DNA of 64,000 nt, taken from Teredinibacter purpureus (GTDB lineage: Bacteria > Pseudomonadota > Gammaproteobacteria > Pseudomonadales > Cellvibrionaceae). Positions 1 to 8,230 of this stretch are shown here, piece by piece; position 1 is the first letter of the stretch, and the number at the start of each line of letters is the position of its first letter. The position numbers and the translations under genes were made by a program. The stretch spans positions 2,745,501-2,809,500 of the forward strand of contig NZ_CP060092.1 in NCBI RefSeq assembly GCF_014217335.1. Reading direction: 5' to 3'. The notes below the pieces were generated by a model that worked only from the letters and a program-made list of their open reading frames with translations, made no database searches and was not told where the DNA came from.

Positions 1-96
1 GAGATAAGGGCCTATAGGGGGCGTGCAAATTTTCTTCGCATGCTTTTTATTGGCGCTGAGCAGTAAACGATAGCGTTGGGCCGGTTTTCCGTAGGG

Positions 97-822
97 CTAA
101 TACATATGTTGACCGCCATTTATCGAAAGAGTAGACCCTGTAATAAAGCCCGCATCATCCGCCACTAAAAATTCAACACCCCGCGCAACCTCGTCAGCAC
201 TACCTAAGCGTCCAACAGGGATTTTGGCAACGATTTTTTCAAGTACTCTTTCGGGTACCGCTCTCACCATATCTGTTGCAATATAACCTGGCGCAATGGC
301 ATTGGCCGTAATATTGTGGCGAGCGCCTTCTTGCGCTAACGCCTTAGTGAACCCATGAATACCGGACTTAGACGCTGCATAATTAACCTGCCCATATTGT
401 CCTGCTTGGCCGTTTATAGAGCCAATATTTACAATACGACCAAAATTATTGGCTCGCATAGTACCTATGACGTTACGAGACAAGTTAAAACAGGACCCCA
501 GATTTGTTTCCATGACTTTGTGCCAGCACTCGGGTGTCATATTATGAATGGTGTTATCGCGCGTAATGCCTGCGTTGTTAATCAGAATGTCAATGTCATG
601 CCCGAAGTCAGTGCGAATGCTTTCGATAGCCGTTTTGCACGCGTCAAAATCAGCAACGTCGAACTTGTATACGGGAATGTCAAACTCCTTGCTGAAATCT
701 CTGGCTTTAGCGTCGTTGGAGGCGTAATTGGCCGCTACTAAATAGCCCGCTGTTTTTAATCGTACAGATATAGCTTCACCGATACCGCGTGTACCTCCAG
801 TGACGAGTGCAAGTCTACTCAT
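97..822 (-). CDS. phaB: acetoacetyl-CoA reductase (PhaB-type SDR)
   Basis: Short-chain dehydrogenase expected to reduce acetoacetyl-CoA to 3-hydroxybutyryl-CoA with NADPH for polyhydroxybutyrate synthesis in the cytoplasm. The N-terminus shows the Rossmann motif VTGGTRGIGEAI, then NNAG, the catalytic Ser of NIGSING, and YAASK with the catalytic Tyr and Lys. The end INGGQHMY is typical of PhaB. The start at 822 (MSRLALV) is chosen because an AGGAG lies 8 bases upstream; a longer reading to 849 has no such signal. At 241 aa it has normal family length. It is divergent from cnoX. No phaC or phaA is in the window, so a FabG-like role cannot be fully excluded. Confidence 0.85.
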   Translation of the reverse strand: MSRLALVTGGTRGIGEAISVRLKTAGYLVAANYASNDAKARDFSKEFDIPVYKFDVADFDACKTAIESIRTDFGHDIDILINNAGITRDNTIHNMTPECWHKVMETNLGSCFNLSRNVIGTMRANNFGRIVNIGSINGQAGQYGQVNYAASKSGIHGFTKALAQEGARHNITANAIAPGYIATDMVRAVPERVLEKIVAKIPVGRLGSADEVARGVEFLVADDAGFITGSTLSINGGQHMY

Positions 823-909
823 GGTTGTTCTCCTTGACCAAATGAGCAAAAAAAAAGGTATGGTTCTAACGGGTGCAGGTTTCTTTCAGCGTTTTTGGTG
901 TGCTTCCAA

Positions 910-937
910 TTGAAACTTGCACTTTCGTAACTATATA
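910..937 (+). promoter_or_regulatory. candidate sigma70 promoter for cnoX
   Basis: TTGAAA at 910-915 and TATATA at 932-937 are separated by 16 bases and lie about 60 bases before the GTG start of cnoX, inside the 176-bp gap between the divergent phaB and cnoX. This is a consensus match by eye only. Confidence 0.35.
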
Positions 938-998
938 GAAGAATTGCAAAAGCGAAACCTGCTAAAAAGAAACTGGTGCCAACCATAGAGGAAAGACT

Positions 999-1853
999 GT
1001 GTCAGATCATGTTGTAGATATAAATGAGTCGAATGCGCAGGCATTACTCATTGATGAATCGTTTAAACGGCCGGTATTAATTGATTTTTGGGCGGACTGG
1101 TGCGAACCCTGTAAAAATTTAATGCCAGTACTTGAAAAGCTTGCTGTTGAATGTGGCGGCGCCTTTCTTTTGGCGAAAGTTAATGCTGACGAACAGCAAA
1201 TGATTTCTGGTCAATTTGGCGTTCGATCTCTTCCTACGGTAATGGTAATGAAAGACGGCCAACCAGTAGATGGCTTTACAGGGGCTCAGTCCGAACAGCA
1301 AGTACGAGAGTTGCTTGGTAAGTATTTGCCTAAGCCTTGGGACCTGCTGCTGGAGCAGGCTCAGGCGTTGTGTGCGGAGGAGGATTTTGGCGGCGCTTTG
1401 CCGCTTTTACAGCAAGCATACAAAGAGTCTGAGGCGCGTGCCGATATTGCTGTGGTGTTAGCAAAGGCCCACATTCAGCTTAACCGTTTGTCTGATGCAG
1501 AAGTCGTGTTAGCTCAAATTAAAATGGCTGATCAGGACGCCGAATACAACAATGCTATCGCTAAGCTTGAATTAGCGCAGCAGGCCGGTAAAGCGCCGGA
1601 AATTGAAGCGTTAGAGGAGCAGCACAAGGCAAACCCTGCCGATCAGCAGGTCGCTTATCTGTTAGCGGTGCAATATAGCCAGCATGATTATTATGCCGAA
1701 GCATTGGCTTTGCTGTATGGAGTGCTTCAATTAGACCTTAATTTTAACGACGGGGAAGCCAGAAGAATTTACACGGATGTGCTCGCGGTACTAGGCAAAG
1801 GGGACCCGCTCGCCGTTGAATACCAGCGTAAAATGTATACATTGCTTTACTGA
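999..1853 (+). CDS. cnoX: thioredoxin-fold co-chaperone CnoX/YbbN
   Basis: A thioredoxin domain (about residues 1-110, active site WCEPC with Cys35 and Cys38) is fused to a TPR-like alpha-helical C-terminal half. This is the CnoX (YbbN) architecture, a chaperedoxin that protects substrates from oxidative aggregation and hands them to GroEL. The 284-aa length fits the family. Having both Cys residues means it may be redox-active, unlike the E. coli protein, whose site is SQHC. The GTG start at 999 is preceded by AGAGGAAAG. It is a single gene followed by about 270 bp before serC. Confidence 0.85.
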   Translation: MSDHVVDINESNAQALLIDESFKRPVLIDFWADWCEPCKNLMPVLEKLAVECGGAFLLAKVNADEQQMISGQFGVRSLPTVMVMKDGQPVDGFTGAQSEQQVRELLGKYLPKPWDLLLEQAQALCAEEDFGGALPLLQQAYKESEARADIAVVLAKAHIQLNRLSDAEVVLAQIKMADQDAEYNNAIAKLELAQQAGKAPEIEALEEQHKANPADQQVAYLLAVQYSQHDYYAEALALLYGVLQLDLNFNDGEARRIYTDVLAVLGKGDPLAVEYQRKMYTLLY

Positions 1854-2085
1854 TTCACAGTGATAGTAGATGTGGCTCAATGGAATGCTCAAAAGCTATT
1901 CTTGGTGCTCATGGGCGTCGCATCAGCACTAGGAGTGACGAGGTAACAATGGCATAATGCGCACCGTTTTCAGGGCAAGCGAGTATTCGCCCACTTCGCC
2001 CATAATTGCGCCCACTGCATGCCGCGAAACCCGCGTTTGCACACTATGTGGCCGCCGTAAGCGTTATCCAAGCGCATAGATACCG

Positions 2086-2104
2086 AACCCCGTTAGGGGT
2101 TTTG
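2086..2104 (+). terminator. terminator-like hairpin in front of serC
   Basis: AACCCC at 2086-2091 pairs with GGGGTT at 2096-2101 around a GTTA loop, followed by a short T run. It lies 22 bases before the serC start, so it could end cnoX transcription or act as a leader attenuator. The 1854-2085 stretch upstream shows nothing else I recognise. Confidence 0.4.
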
Positions 2105-2125
2105 GACGTTATCCAGAGGAAGACA

Positions 2126-3241
2126 ATGCAACCGCAAAGCAAACCTAATAATCCGAATTTTTCATCAGGCCCTTGTAGTAAGCGACCTGGTTACGATGTC
2201 AGCAACCTTGATATTGCGACATTAGGTCGTAGCCATAGATCTTCCGTAGGTAAAAAAGCATTGGGTTTAGCCTGCGAGCAAACCGCCAAAATATTGGGTT
2301 TACCTGAAGGCTATCGTGTAGGTGTTGTGCCAGGTTCAGATACGGGCGCCGTTGAAATGGCCATGTGGTCTTTGTTGGGTCAGCGAGCAGTCGATATATT
2401 GGCCTGGGAGTCGTTCGGTAGTGGTTGGGTAACGGATATCACTAAACAGCTCAAGTTAGACAATGTCACCGTACACGAAGCCGATTATGGCAAGTTACCC
2501 GATTTAAACGCGGTCGATTTTGCTAAAGATGTTATTTTCACATGGAATGGCACCACCTCTGGAGTGAAAGTTCCGAACGGAGACTGGATTGCAGATGACC
2601 GCGAAGGCCTAACGATATGTGACGCCACCTCAGCCGTTTTCGCGATGGAAATGCCGTGGGAGAAGTTAGACGTAATCACCTACAGCTGGCAGAAGGTTCT
2701 CGGGGGTGAGGGCGCACACGGAATGTTAATTCTTAGCCCGCGGGCCGTAGCGCGATTGGAGTCTTATACCCCGCCATGGCCGATGCCAAAACTATTCCGT
2801 ATGACCAAGGGTGGGAAGCTTACGGAAGGGATCTTCCGTGGCGAGACTATTAACACCCCGTCAATGTTATGTGTTGCAGACTATCTGGATGCGCTTAACT
2901 GGGTGGAAAGTTTGGGTGGCCTATCGGCCGCAATTGGCAAGTCTCAGGCTAACCTTGCTGTAATAGCGAGCTATGTAGAAGCGAATGATTGGATCGATTT
3001 CCTGGCAGCAGAGCCCGAAACACTTTCAAATACGAGTGTGTGCTTAACGTTAAAGGCTGAACCTGATCAAGTAAAAGAAATGGTGAAGTTATTGGCTGCT
3101 GAAGGTGTAGCGTTTGATATAGGAGCCTACCGCGATGCGCCCGCAGGCTTGCGTATATGGGCCGGTGCTACAGTCGAATCTTCAGATTTAGCGTTGTTAA
3201 TGCCTTGGTTGGGTTGGGCGTATCAGCAAGTGACCCAGTAA
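2126..3241 (+). CDS. serC: phosphoserine aminotransferase (TIGR01365-like SerC)
   Basis: PLP-dependent class V aminotransferase converting 3-phosphohydroxypyruvate to phosphoserine in serine synthesis. The N-terminus [13 protein letters not shown] and the segment [12 protein letters not shown] resemble the alternative SerC subgroup (Methanosarcina/alphaproteobacterial type, TIGR01365) rather than E. coli SerC. Lys190 in [13 protein letters not shown] is the expected Schiff-base lysine. The ATG at 2126 is preceded by AGAGGAAG, and the reading open to 2006 has no supported start. At 371 aa it is family length. It is followed by serA, forming a serine-biosynthesis pair. Confidence 0.85.
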   Translation: MQPQSKPNNPNFSSGPCSKRPGYDVSNLDIATLGRSHRSSVGKKALGLACEQTAKILGLPEGYRVGVVPGSDTGAVEMAMWSLLGQRAVDILAWESFGSGWVTDITKQLKLDNVTVHEADYGKLPDLNAVDFAKDVIFTWNGTTSGVKVPNGDWIADDREGLTICDATSAVFAMEMPWEKLDVITYSWQKVLGGEGAHGMLILSPRAVARLESYTPPWPMPKLFRMTKGGKLTEGIFRGETINTPSMLCVADYLDALNWVESLGGLSAAIGKSQANLAVIASYVEANDWIDFLAAEPETLSNTSVCLTLKAEPDQVKEMVKLLAAEGVAFDIGAYRDAPAGLRIWAGATVESSDLALLMPWLGWAYQQVTQ

Positions 3242-3276
3242 TAAAAGGCTGTAGCCTTAATTGCTCCCTTTAAAAT

Positions 3277-3296
3277 GGCCCTGGAGACCCAGGGCC
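3277..3296 (+). terminator. hairpin after serC
   Basis: GGCCCTGG and CCAGGGCC form a perfect 8-bp stem with an AGAC loop 36 bases after the serC stop. No T tract follows, so it may be a weak terminator or an mRNA-stabilising hairpin. The remaining gap to serA (about 220 bp) is AT-rich with no gene. Confidence 0.4.
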
Positions 3297-3515
3297 TAAT
3301 CGAAGAAACAAGGTTTTACCTCGCTGTAAGAGGCCTATCGGCCGGTTAAGCTTGGTGTCTCCTTTAGAGCAAGAACGAGGCCATAAAATAACAGTATAAA
3401 TATCAGTGGGTTAGAGTAATCCTCTCAATAGGATGTTAAATATTCTGACAAGTTGCTGTGACTCAATTCTCAATCAAATTTCCCGTATTTTCATTTATTT
3501 AAAGGTGCAATCAAT

Positions 3516-4694
3516 ATGTATCAAATTCGTACGTACAATAAAATTTCGGAGAAGGGTTTATGCCGCTTTCCTGAAGATCAATACACTGTAGGCGAAGCGG
3601 TAGTTGAAGCAGATGCTGTACTGTTGCGCAGCCAAAAACTTCAGAATGAAACATTACCGGCCTCCGTAGTTGCTGTAGCACGTGCGGGTGCGGGCGTTAA
3701 CAATGTTCCAGTAGAGGACTACACCGAAAAAGGGATTGTTGTCTTCAACACGCCAGGCGCAAATGCAAACGCCGTTAAAGAGTTAGTGTTAGCGGGTATG
3801 CTGTTGAGTTCTCGCGGTATTTTACAAGGCAAAGAATTTGTTTCAACGCTCGGTCATATGACCGACGCTGCTGAAATGTCGAAACTGTTAGAAGCAGAAA
3901 AAAAGCGTTTTGCGGGAAGCGAACTAGCGGGTAAAACCTTGGGTATTGTGGGTTTGGGTGCAATTGGCTCTATGGTTGCCGAAGCCGCTTTAGCGCTAGG
4001 TATGAATGTTGTGGGGTTTGATCCGGCACTGTCTGTCGAAGCTGCGTGGAGGCTGCCTAGCGAGGTGGGGCGTAAAGAAAGCTTGCAGGCACTGCTAGGT
4101 GACGTGGATTACTTATCGTTGCATGTTCCTGCAATAGAGCCAACAAAAGGCATGATCAATGCTGAGACGTTGGCCATGATGAAGCCCACCGCTGCGATTA
4201 TGAATTTTGCTCGCGATGCAATTGTTATTGCTGAAGATGTAGTTGCTGCATTGGATGCTGGAAAATTACGTCAGTATGTGTGCGACTTTCCAGAGCCTTG
4301 TTTAATCGGGCACGAAAAAGTTGTGGCGGTGCCTCATATTGGCGCGAGTACCGGTGAAGCTGAAGAAAACTGTGCAGTAATGGCGGTTAATCAATTGCGT
4401 GATTACCTAGAGAACGGGAATATTAAAAATTCCGTTAACCTGCCAGAAACCAGTATGGGCGGTTTAAACTCCAATTGTCGCATCACCTTTATTAATGAAA
4501 ATGTCGCGGGTGTATTGGGACATGTTTTATCTATATTTGCTGAGAACAGTGTGAATGTAATTGATATGGTGAATAAAAGCCGTAACAACGTGGCTTATAC
4601 TATTCTCGATTTTGATGCTCGACCTAGCGATGCGGTAATTGAAGCGTTGAGCAAAGTTGAGCATGTGATCTCTTTGCGCGTGATATTAAAATAA
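3516..4694 (+). CDS. serA: D-3-phosphoglycerate dehydrogenase
   Basis: NAD-dependent oxidation of 3-phosphoglycerate to 3-phosphohydroxypyruvate, the first step of serine synthesis and the substrate source for SerC upstream. Domains in order: N-terminal substrate domain with RAGAGVNN, Rossmann motif GKTLGIVGLGAIGS, the catalytic His region VAVPHIGASTGEAEENC, and a C-terminal ACT-like domain (about residues 320-392) ending SLRVILK. At 392 aa it is the short SerA form with a single ACT domain, consistent with possible serine feedback control. The ATG at 3516 follows an AAAGGTG. Confidence 0.9.
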   Translation: MYQIRTYNKISEKGLCRFPEDQYTVGEAVVEADAVLLRSQKLQNETLPASVVAVARAGAGVNNVPVEDYTEKGIVVFNTPGANANAVKELVLAGMLLSSRGILQGKEFVSTLGHMTDAAEMSKLLEAEKKRFAGSELAGKTLGIVGLGAIGSMVAEAALALGMNVVGFDPALSVEAAWRLPSEVGRKESLQALLGDVDYLSLHVPAIEPTKGMINAETLAMMKPTAAIMNFARDAIVIAEDVVAALDAGKLRQYVCDFPEPCLIGHEKVVAVPHIGASTGEAEENCAVMAVNQLRDYLENGNIKNSVNLPETSMGGLNSNCRITFINENVAGVLGHVLSIFAENSVNVIDMVNKSRNNVAYTILDFDARPSDAVIEALSKVEHVISLRVILK

Positions 4695-4711
4695 TTAGTG
4701 TTAATACTGTT

Positions 4712-4739
4712 GCATTGTTCGGTTAAAACCGGATAATGC
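4712..4739 (+). terminator. hairpin after serA
   Basis: GCATT/AATGC and CGGTT/AACCG form a long interrupted stem 18 bases past the serA stop, with a T7 run some 15 bases further on. It probably separates serA from the 4.5S RNA gene. Confidence 0.45.
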
Positions 4740-4778
4740 GCAGCCCTCGAGCATGTTTTTTTGTGTTCGATTTGTAAT

Positions 4779-4890
4779 GGTGGCTCAGCTTGGTCCCCTC
4801 GCAACAATTCGCTGTGAACTCCGCCAGGCCTGGAAGGGAGCAACGGTAGCAGTATAATTGTGTGCCGGGGTGTGGCTGAGTTGAGTCATC
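4779..4890 (+). ncRNA. ffs: 4.5S signal recognition particle RNA
   Basis: The conserved apical domain is seen as GGCCTGGAAGGGAGCAACGG around 4828-4847, with the characteristic GTGTGCCGGGGTGTGGCTG on the 3' side. The ends GGTGGCTC (4779-4786) and GAGTCATC (4883-4890) pair to close the long hairpin. The RNA binds Ffh to form the SRP that targets nascent membrane proteins. Ends are estimated from pairing. A reverse-strand reading frame over this gene is a shadow. Confidence 0.9.
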
Positions 4891-5642
4891 TCCAATCTAG
4901 AATGCTATGTTTATTCCGCATTCACCCTAGTTCAGTCGCTTTATTCTTAGGTGCAAACCCAACCCCTCTCTTACTATAAATACAGTCCAACGCCCATTAC
5001 TCTTTGGCCTGCTTCATTTCAGGGGCTCCTACGATCCCGCACCATAAATATAACGGGCCGCAACTCCTTATCTATGTCGAGCAGCGCGATCTGTCGTTAG
5101 TCGAATATTGTAAACAGCAAACATCAACTCCAAGTATTTTAACCTTAACTTATCCAAGTGCAGAAGCTAGGGGCATAGGTGTGCGCTGATGTTCTTGCAA
5201 GCCTAAATGCCCCGTCACCTTTGGGGGAATCTTGCTGCCCAGCCCTTCATTTATCGGCCGATTGACCCTCTAGTTTGCACTGAAAGCTAGAACTGAGTGC
5301 GACACGTAAAACAAGTGTTGGGCGAGCCGGACAAAACCGCTGCGTTAAATAACCGCTACATGTGGGTTGTGGCTAACACAGGTTATCGGGCGGGCTGCGT
5401 ATTCCTTGATGCAAATACTCGCAACCAAAAAGTCTGCTAATGGTCGCACCGAAAACGGCTACCGATAAAGACTTGATGGGCCGTTACCCAATCGACAGCA
5501 GTGTGGCTAAGCACCCAATACGGCCATCCGTTATTCGGCGGAATAGCTGAATGCTCCGTAATACTCAAACAGGGCCAAGGAGTCTATCGCTTGATCAAAA
5601 CCGCAAGGCCTAATGACTCGAATACTTGTGAGTATTTACATA
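4891..5642. other. 752-bp gene-poor stretch between ffs and IS debris
   Basis: I see no convincing gene, RNA or IS end here. A 61-codon frame at 5004-5189 has no ribosome site and no recognisable motif. A segment near 5320-5347 ends in GCGTTAAAT and begins AACAAG, slightly reminiscent of a decayed attC, but without clear pairing. This is where an integron integrase gene might once have been. Confidence 0.5.
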
Positions 5643-5755
5643 GTGGCGCCTAGTGAGATTTGTTGCTTCCGTGGGGGCATGATTCATTCCTTGAGTTAAC
5701 TTTTACGGTGTAAATATATAGTGTTTTTTCTTGGCTCAAGCGGTGGTGTGGGTGT
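5643..5755 (-). repeat. fragment of the RAYT locus, left copy of a direct repeat bracketing the array
   Basis: About 115 bp closely match the 5' end and upstream region of the REP-associated transposase at 41785-41865 continuing at 43205-43240. Shared stretches include TAGTGAGATTTGTTGCTTCC, TTCCTTGAGTTAACTTTT and CAAGCGGTGGTGTGGGTGT. Only the first codons of the transposase remain. Orientation is the same as the intact right-hand copy. The left copy lacks the ISL3 insertion, so it shows the empty site. Confidence 0.75.
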
Positions 5756-6097
5756 CCGATTGTTGTTGACCATTGTCCGAGGGTTTGAACGCATGAACAA
5801 ACACCTTAATCGTTGATACGCCACCCGTGTACCCTCGTTCACGAATCTCTCTATGCAAAACAGTCGCAGGTATCCAGTGCGGCTTACTGCCTCAATACGT
5901 TCGAGCAAATACGGCTTGTAAGGATCTAGGATCGAAGGGCGCTGCTCTCGCTCCGAATATGTTGGTGTTTTAGCTGGTGCACGAAGGTAGCTTCGCACGG
6001 TATTTCTGGAAAGGTTGAGCTTTTTTGCAATCGCGCGAATGCCAAGCCCTTGCCTATGTAATACGTGAATATCCACTAATATCTCCTGAGTAATCAT
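5735..6097 (-). pseudogene. IS21-family IstA transposase, frameshifted N-terminal fragment
   Basis: The N-terminus carries an IstA-type helix-turn-helix (GLGIRAIAKKLNLSRNTVRSYLR, about residues 18-40). After roughly residue 72 the IstA-like reading continues in another frame as PHWIPATVLHREIRERGY and GGVSTIKVFVHAFKPSD. So there is a frameshift, and everything past about 120 residues is missing, including the whole catalytic domain. There is no istB. It runs into the RAYT-related repeat at 5735-5755. This is a dead remnant. Confidence 0.75.
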
Positions 6098-6138
6098 GTC
6101 ACCGCCTAGCTATTAATCCGGCGGCTATAGTGCCTCAG

Positions 6139-6188
6139 GTGGGTCAATTTTCGTTTGGCGTTAGTGGGTCATTTTTACATTGGCGTTA
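6139..6188. repeat. tandem terminal repeats of the IS21-type remnant
   Basis: Two consecutive 25-bp units (6139-6163 and 6164-6188) both begin GTGGGTCA and end TTGGCGTTA. Multiple end repeats of this kind are typical of IS21-family termini. They lie upstream of the istA remnant and abut the 3' end of an IS3 orfA. The GGCGTTA ends mimic attC core sites but have no attC partner. Confidence 0.6.
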
Positions 6189-6475
6189 ACAATTGAGTCC
6201 GACATCAAGAGAGCGGTAGCCTTTTTTAAAATTTCTTTCTCTGTTTTAAGCCGCTGGATTTCTCGCTCCAACGCTTTAATTTTGACTTGCTCTTCAGATA
6301 TTGGGGTACTCTCTGGCGGTTCTCCTTGGCGTTCGTTGTTTAATGAACGTGACCACTTATCAACGGTGGACTTACCAACACCCATCGCCTCAGCGGCTTC
6401 TCGGATGGAATATCCTTGATGAAGAACCAGTTCTGCAACTTCCTGTCTGAATGCGGGTTTAAAATGTTTTGGCAT
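6161..6475 (-). pseudogene. IS3-family OrfA remnant without OrfB
   Basis: Begins MPKHFKPAFRQEVAELVL with a helix-turn-helix (YSIREAAEAMGVGKSTVDKW) and a leucine-zipper-like segment ending EKEILKKATALLM, standard for IS3 OrfA. No OrfB catalytic part follows. The frame runs into the IS21-type terminal repeats at about 6190, so IS21 probably inserted or recombined here. The last 8-10 residues are IS21 sequence. Confidence 0.75.
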
Positions 6476-6520
6476 GATGCTACCTTCGTTAAGGGCGATT
6501 ATAATATCACCTCTAATTAG

Positions 6521-6703
6521 GTGGCCAGATTCAGTGTGCCACTACACGCCGAGTTAAAACTAAGACGCCTAATAAAAGAACATAACGGGCAATGTGATCG
6601 CAGTCAAAAAGTGTGGTATTTACCACACAAAGTGGTGCGTAAACTTGGTTTAGAGCACAAAGTGGTATTAGACTTAAACGCGCCCTCAATTCACGAACTT
6701 TGA
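6521..6703 (+). pseudogene. small conserved-type protein, probably 5'-truncated
   Basis: The readable product of up to 60 aa contains RSQKVWYLPHKVVRKLGLEH. This resembles a short widespread domain with pattern W-x-LPY-x-VV-x-LGL, whose function I do not know. An in-frame stop directly precedes the GTG at 6521, and the first residues read through what looks like the outer end of the neighbouring IS3 remnant, so the original N-terminus is probably lost. It does not look like an integron integrase. It lies just before the head of the cassette array. Confidence 0.35.
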
Positions 6704-6740
6704 CGTCGTACTGACATATATCCACGCTGTATAAATACTA

Positions 6741-6770
6741 TTGCTATATGCCTAGATTTAGGTATATAAG
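6741..6770 (+). promoter_or_regulatory. candidate promoter with operator-like palindrome at the head of the array
   Basis: TTGCTA (6741-6746) and TATAAG (6765-6770) are spaced 18 bases apart, 64 bases before the first cassette gene. Between them TATATGCCTA and TAGGTATATA form a 9/10 inverted repeat around GATT. The element sits where an integron cassette promoter would be expected. This is a match by eye only. Confidence 0.35.
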
Positions 6771-6779
6771 TATAAATGT

Positions 6780-6820
6780 TGTGGAAATGCGTCTTAACGA
6801 CGTTGAATAAACTGTTAAAT
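6780..6820 (+). other. possible attI-like junction at the array start
   Basis: GTTAAAT at 6814-6820 fits the core GTTRRRY and lies 14 bases before the first cassette ATG, in the position where attI would join the first cassette. Upstream, CTTAACGACGTTGAA gives a weak pairing partner. There is no attC-like hairpin here, which favours attI or a decayed end. Confidence is low because no integrase is present to define it. Confidence 0.3.
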
Positions 6821-6833
6821 TCTCGGAGGCTTT

Positions 6834-7292
6834 ATGCCAATGATAGGACCCGAAGGGCTAGATGAGTTTGCAGACGAATGTGCGTCAGCACTTATTGTTG
6901 ATTCGCCTACTAAGTTTTTTTATCCGGATGATTGCAATTTTACAAACTGGCCTATCGACGAAATTAAGCAATTGAACGATGAGACTCTCAAGAGCTTAAG
7001 GGGAGCTGGAAATGTTTATGCAATCTACACGAGGCGAGTAGGTGAGAGCTGGTCGGCAGTTTATGTGGGTCAAAGAAAAAGCACAGGACTGCGTGAGAGA
7101 ATAACTCAGCATCTGATAAATAAAGATGTTCGTACGGGTTCTATGCTAGAAGCGGTAAAAACTGCGATCTCTGACGGAAGGGAAATGGCTATTTCCTTTA
7201 TTCAGGTTCAACCTGAATCGCTGAGGCTATATGTTGAAGAAACGATAATTTCCAAGAATAAAGCACAGTTGCCATGGAATACTCATGGGTAG
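6834..7292 (+). CDS. cassette 1: GIY-YIG-like nuclease-fold protein
   Basis: 152-aa protein with a GIY-YIG-like signature: VYAIYT (61-66), AVYVGQ (75-80), a following Arg-rich helix LRERITQHL (about 86-94) and a candidate metal-ligand Glu in YVEETII (about 134). The fold is used by homing and repair endonucleases. The second motif is YVGQ, which is a recognised variant. ATG at 6834 follows CGGAGG at 6823-6828. It is the first cassette after the putative array promoter, hence the one most likely expressed. Substrate unknown. Confidence 0.6.
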   Translation: MPMIGPEGLDEFADECASALIVDSPTKFFYPDDCNFTNWPIDEIKQLNDETLKSLRGAGNVYAIYTRRVGESWSAVYVGQRKSTGLRERITQHLINKDVRTGSMLEAVKTAISDGREMAISFIQVQPESLRLYVEETIISKNKAQLPWNTHG

Positions 7293-7293
7293 A

Positions 7294-7398
7294 ATTTAAC
7301 AAGGCCAGTCAATCTGACCTCCATAAACTGTCTTCTTTTTTGCAAAAAAACGCAAAAAAGCAGCCAGTTCACTCCGGCAGTTGCTGGCGGCGTTATAT
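7294..7398 (+). other. attC1
   Basis: Starts ATTTAAC, ends GTTATAT, 105 bp, with arms around TTTTTTGCAAAAAAACGC. Nearly the same sequence as attC28, although the cassette genes are unrelated. Confidence 0.9.
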
Positions 7399-7416
7399 TT
7401 CGGGAGTGGCGAATAC

Positions 7417-7671
7417 TTGGAAGACATAAAATTTATTATATTTGGTTTGGTGTTCTTCCTTGTAGGAGGTGCCTTCGAATATTTTAGGCGTAATAAGCCA
7501 TGTGAGAAGTGTGGCGGGAAGATGAAAGTTGTTGGCGTAAAAGATCCGCTAGGTAAGAATATTACAAAGACGACTACAATTGGGATTTCGCTGGGGTTCC
7601 CACATGATAAATTAGTCAAATTAAAGTGCAATAAATGTGGTCAAATCAAGAATGAAAAATGGAAGTCATAG
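7417..7671 (+). CDS. cassette 2: small membrane protein with zinc ribbon
   Basis: One N-terminal membrane segment (FIIFGLVFFLVGGAFEYF) is followed by a zinc-ribbon-like pair of CxxC motifs, CEKCGG and CNKCGQ, on the cytosolic or periplasmic side. The frame opens inside attC1 at 7381, but the TTG at 7417, 10 bases after GGGAG, gives a sensible 84-aa protein beginning at the membrane segment. Function unknown. Confidence 0.5.
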   Translation: MEDIKFIIFGLVFFLVGGAFEYFRRNKPCEKCGGKMKVVGVKDPLGKNITKTTTIGISLGFPHDKLVKLKCNKCGQIKNEKWKS

Positions 7672-7693
7672 TTAGCAATATTTTAAGAGTTAA

Positions 7694-7789
7694 ATATAAC
7701 AAATCCAGCCAAGCTCAGCCACTGCGTGGCTTGGACTTCCGTTACGGCGCTTCGCGCCTTCACTCCAGCCCTTGCTGGCGACGTTATAA
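7694..7789 (+). other. attC2
   Basis: TATAAC to GTTATAA, 96 bp. Inner arms CAGCC/GGCTTG and GGCGCTTCGCGCC form strong hairpins. Confidence 0.88.
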
Positions 7790-7798
7790 GTAAATCGT

Positions 7799-8116
7799 AT
7801 GCCCAAGAAACTATCGAAATTAGTGTTGAAGTTTAGCGGCGATAATTTATATGCTTTAGTAGGCAATGCTGGTGAGTTCGATGAGTGTAGTGGGCTTTGC
7901 GAGCAACTATTAAAGTTTGGCTCCATTAACTTTGGGGAGCCCAAGATACATCTTACGGAACACGGATTTATTTGTATGTATCAAGGTGTAATTCGAGCAT
8001 TGAATGGGCCGCGCTACCCAAATAAATTGAGCCAGGAATACCAATCTATGCTCAGCGTTAAAGAGATAATGGAACACGAATATGAAAGGCAGCGTGGTAA
8101 ATCAATTAGCTTATAA
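7799..8116 (+). CDS. cassette 3: hypothetical protein, 105 aa
   Basis: Soluble protein without signal peptide or membrane segment, ending EHEYERQRGKSISL. I do not recognise the family. The ATG at 7799 lies only 15 bases after the cassette junction, and no clear ribosome site precedes it. The stop lies inside the first box of attC3, the usual spacing in this array. Confidence 0.5.
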   Translation: MPKKLSKLVLKFSGDNLYALVGNAGEFDECSGLCEQLLKFGSINFGEPKIHLTEHGFICMYQGVIRALNGPRYPNKLSQEYQSMLSVKEIMEHEYERQRGKSISL

Positions 8117-8224
8117 CAAGTCATGCCAGCTGACATTTTGGTCGTTGCTTCGTCTTGTGTATGGCTTCGCCATTTTACACAAAACTCCACAACAACCAAA
8201 ATGCAGCTGCATTCAGCGTTACAA
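8111..8224 (+). other. attC3
   Basis: TTATAAC to GTTACAA, 114 bp. The body contains the ACATTTTGGTC...ACCAAAATGC inverted arms shared with several other attC here. Confidence 0.9.
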
Positions 8225-8230
8225 GGCAAA

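Noticed and set aside
355-741. 128-aa frame on the plus strand
   Set aside because: It is the antisense shadow of phaB, which has full SDR motifs.
4595-4843. 82-aa reverse frame across serA end and ffs
   Set aside because: Overlaps a well-defined CDS end and a structural RNA gene.
5004-5189. 61-aa frame after the 4.5S RNA gene
   Set aside because: No motif, no start signal. Not similar to an integrase in any frame that I read.
5310-5350. Possible decayed attC (AACAAG ... GCGTTAAAT)
   Set aside because: The two halves do not pair convincingly and no second box is recognisable, so chance is likely.
6139-6188. GGCGTTA motifs as extra attC cores
   Set aside because: They belong to two tandem 25-bp units typical of IS21 ends and have no upstream AAC box or paired arms.
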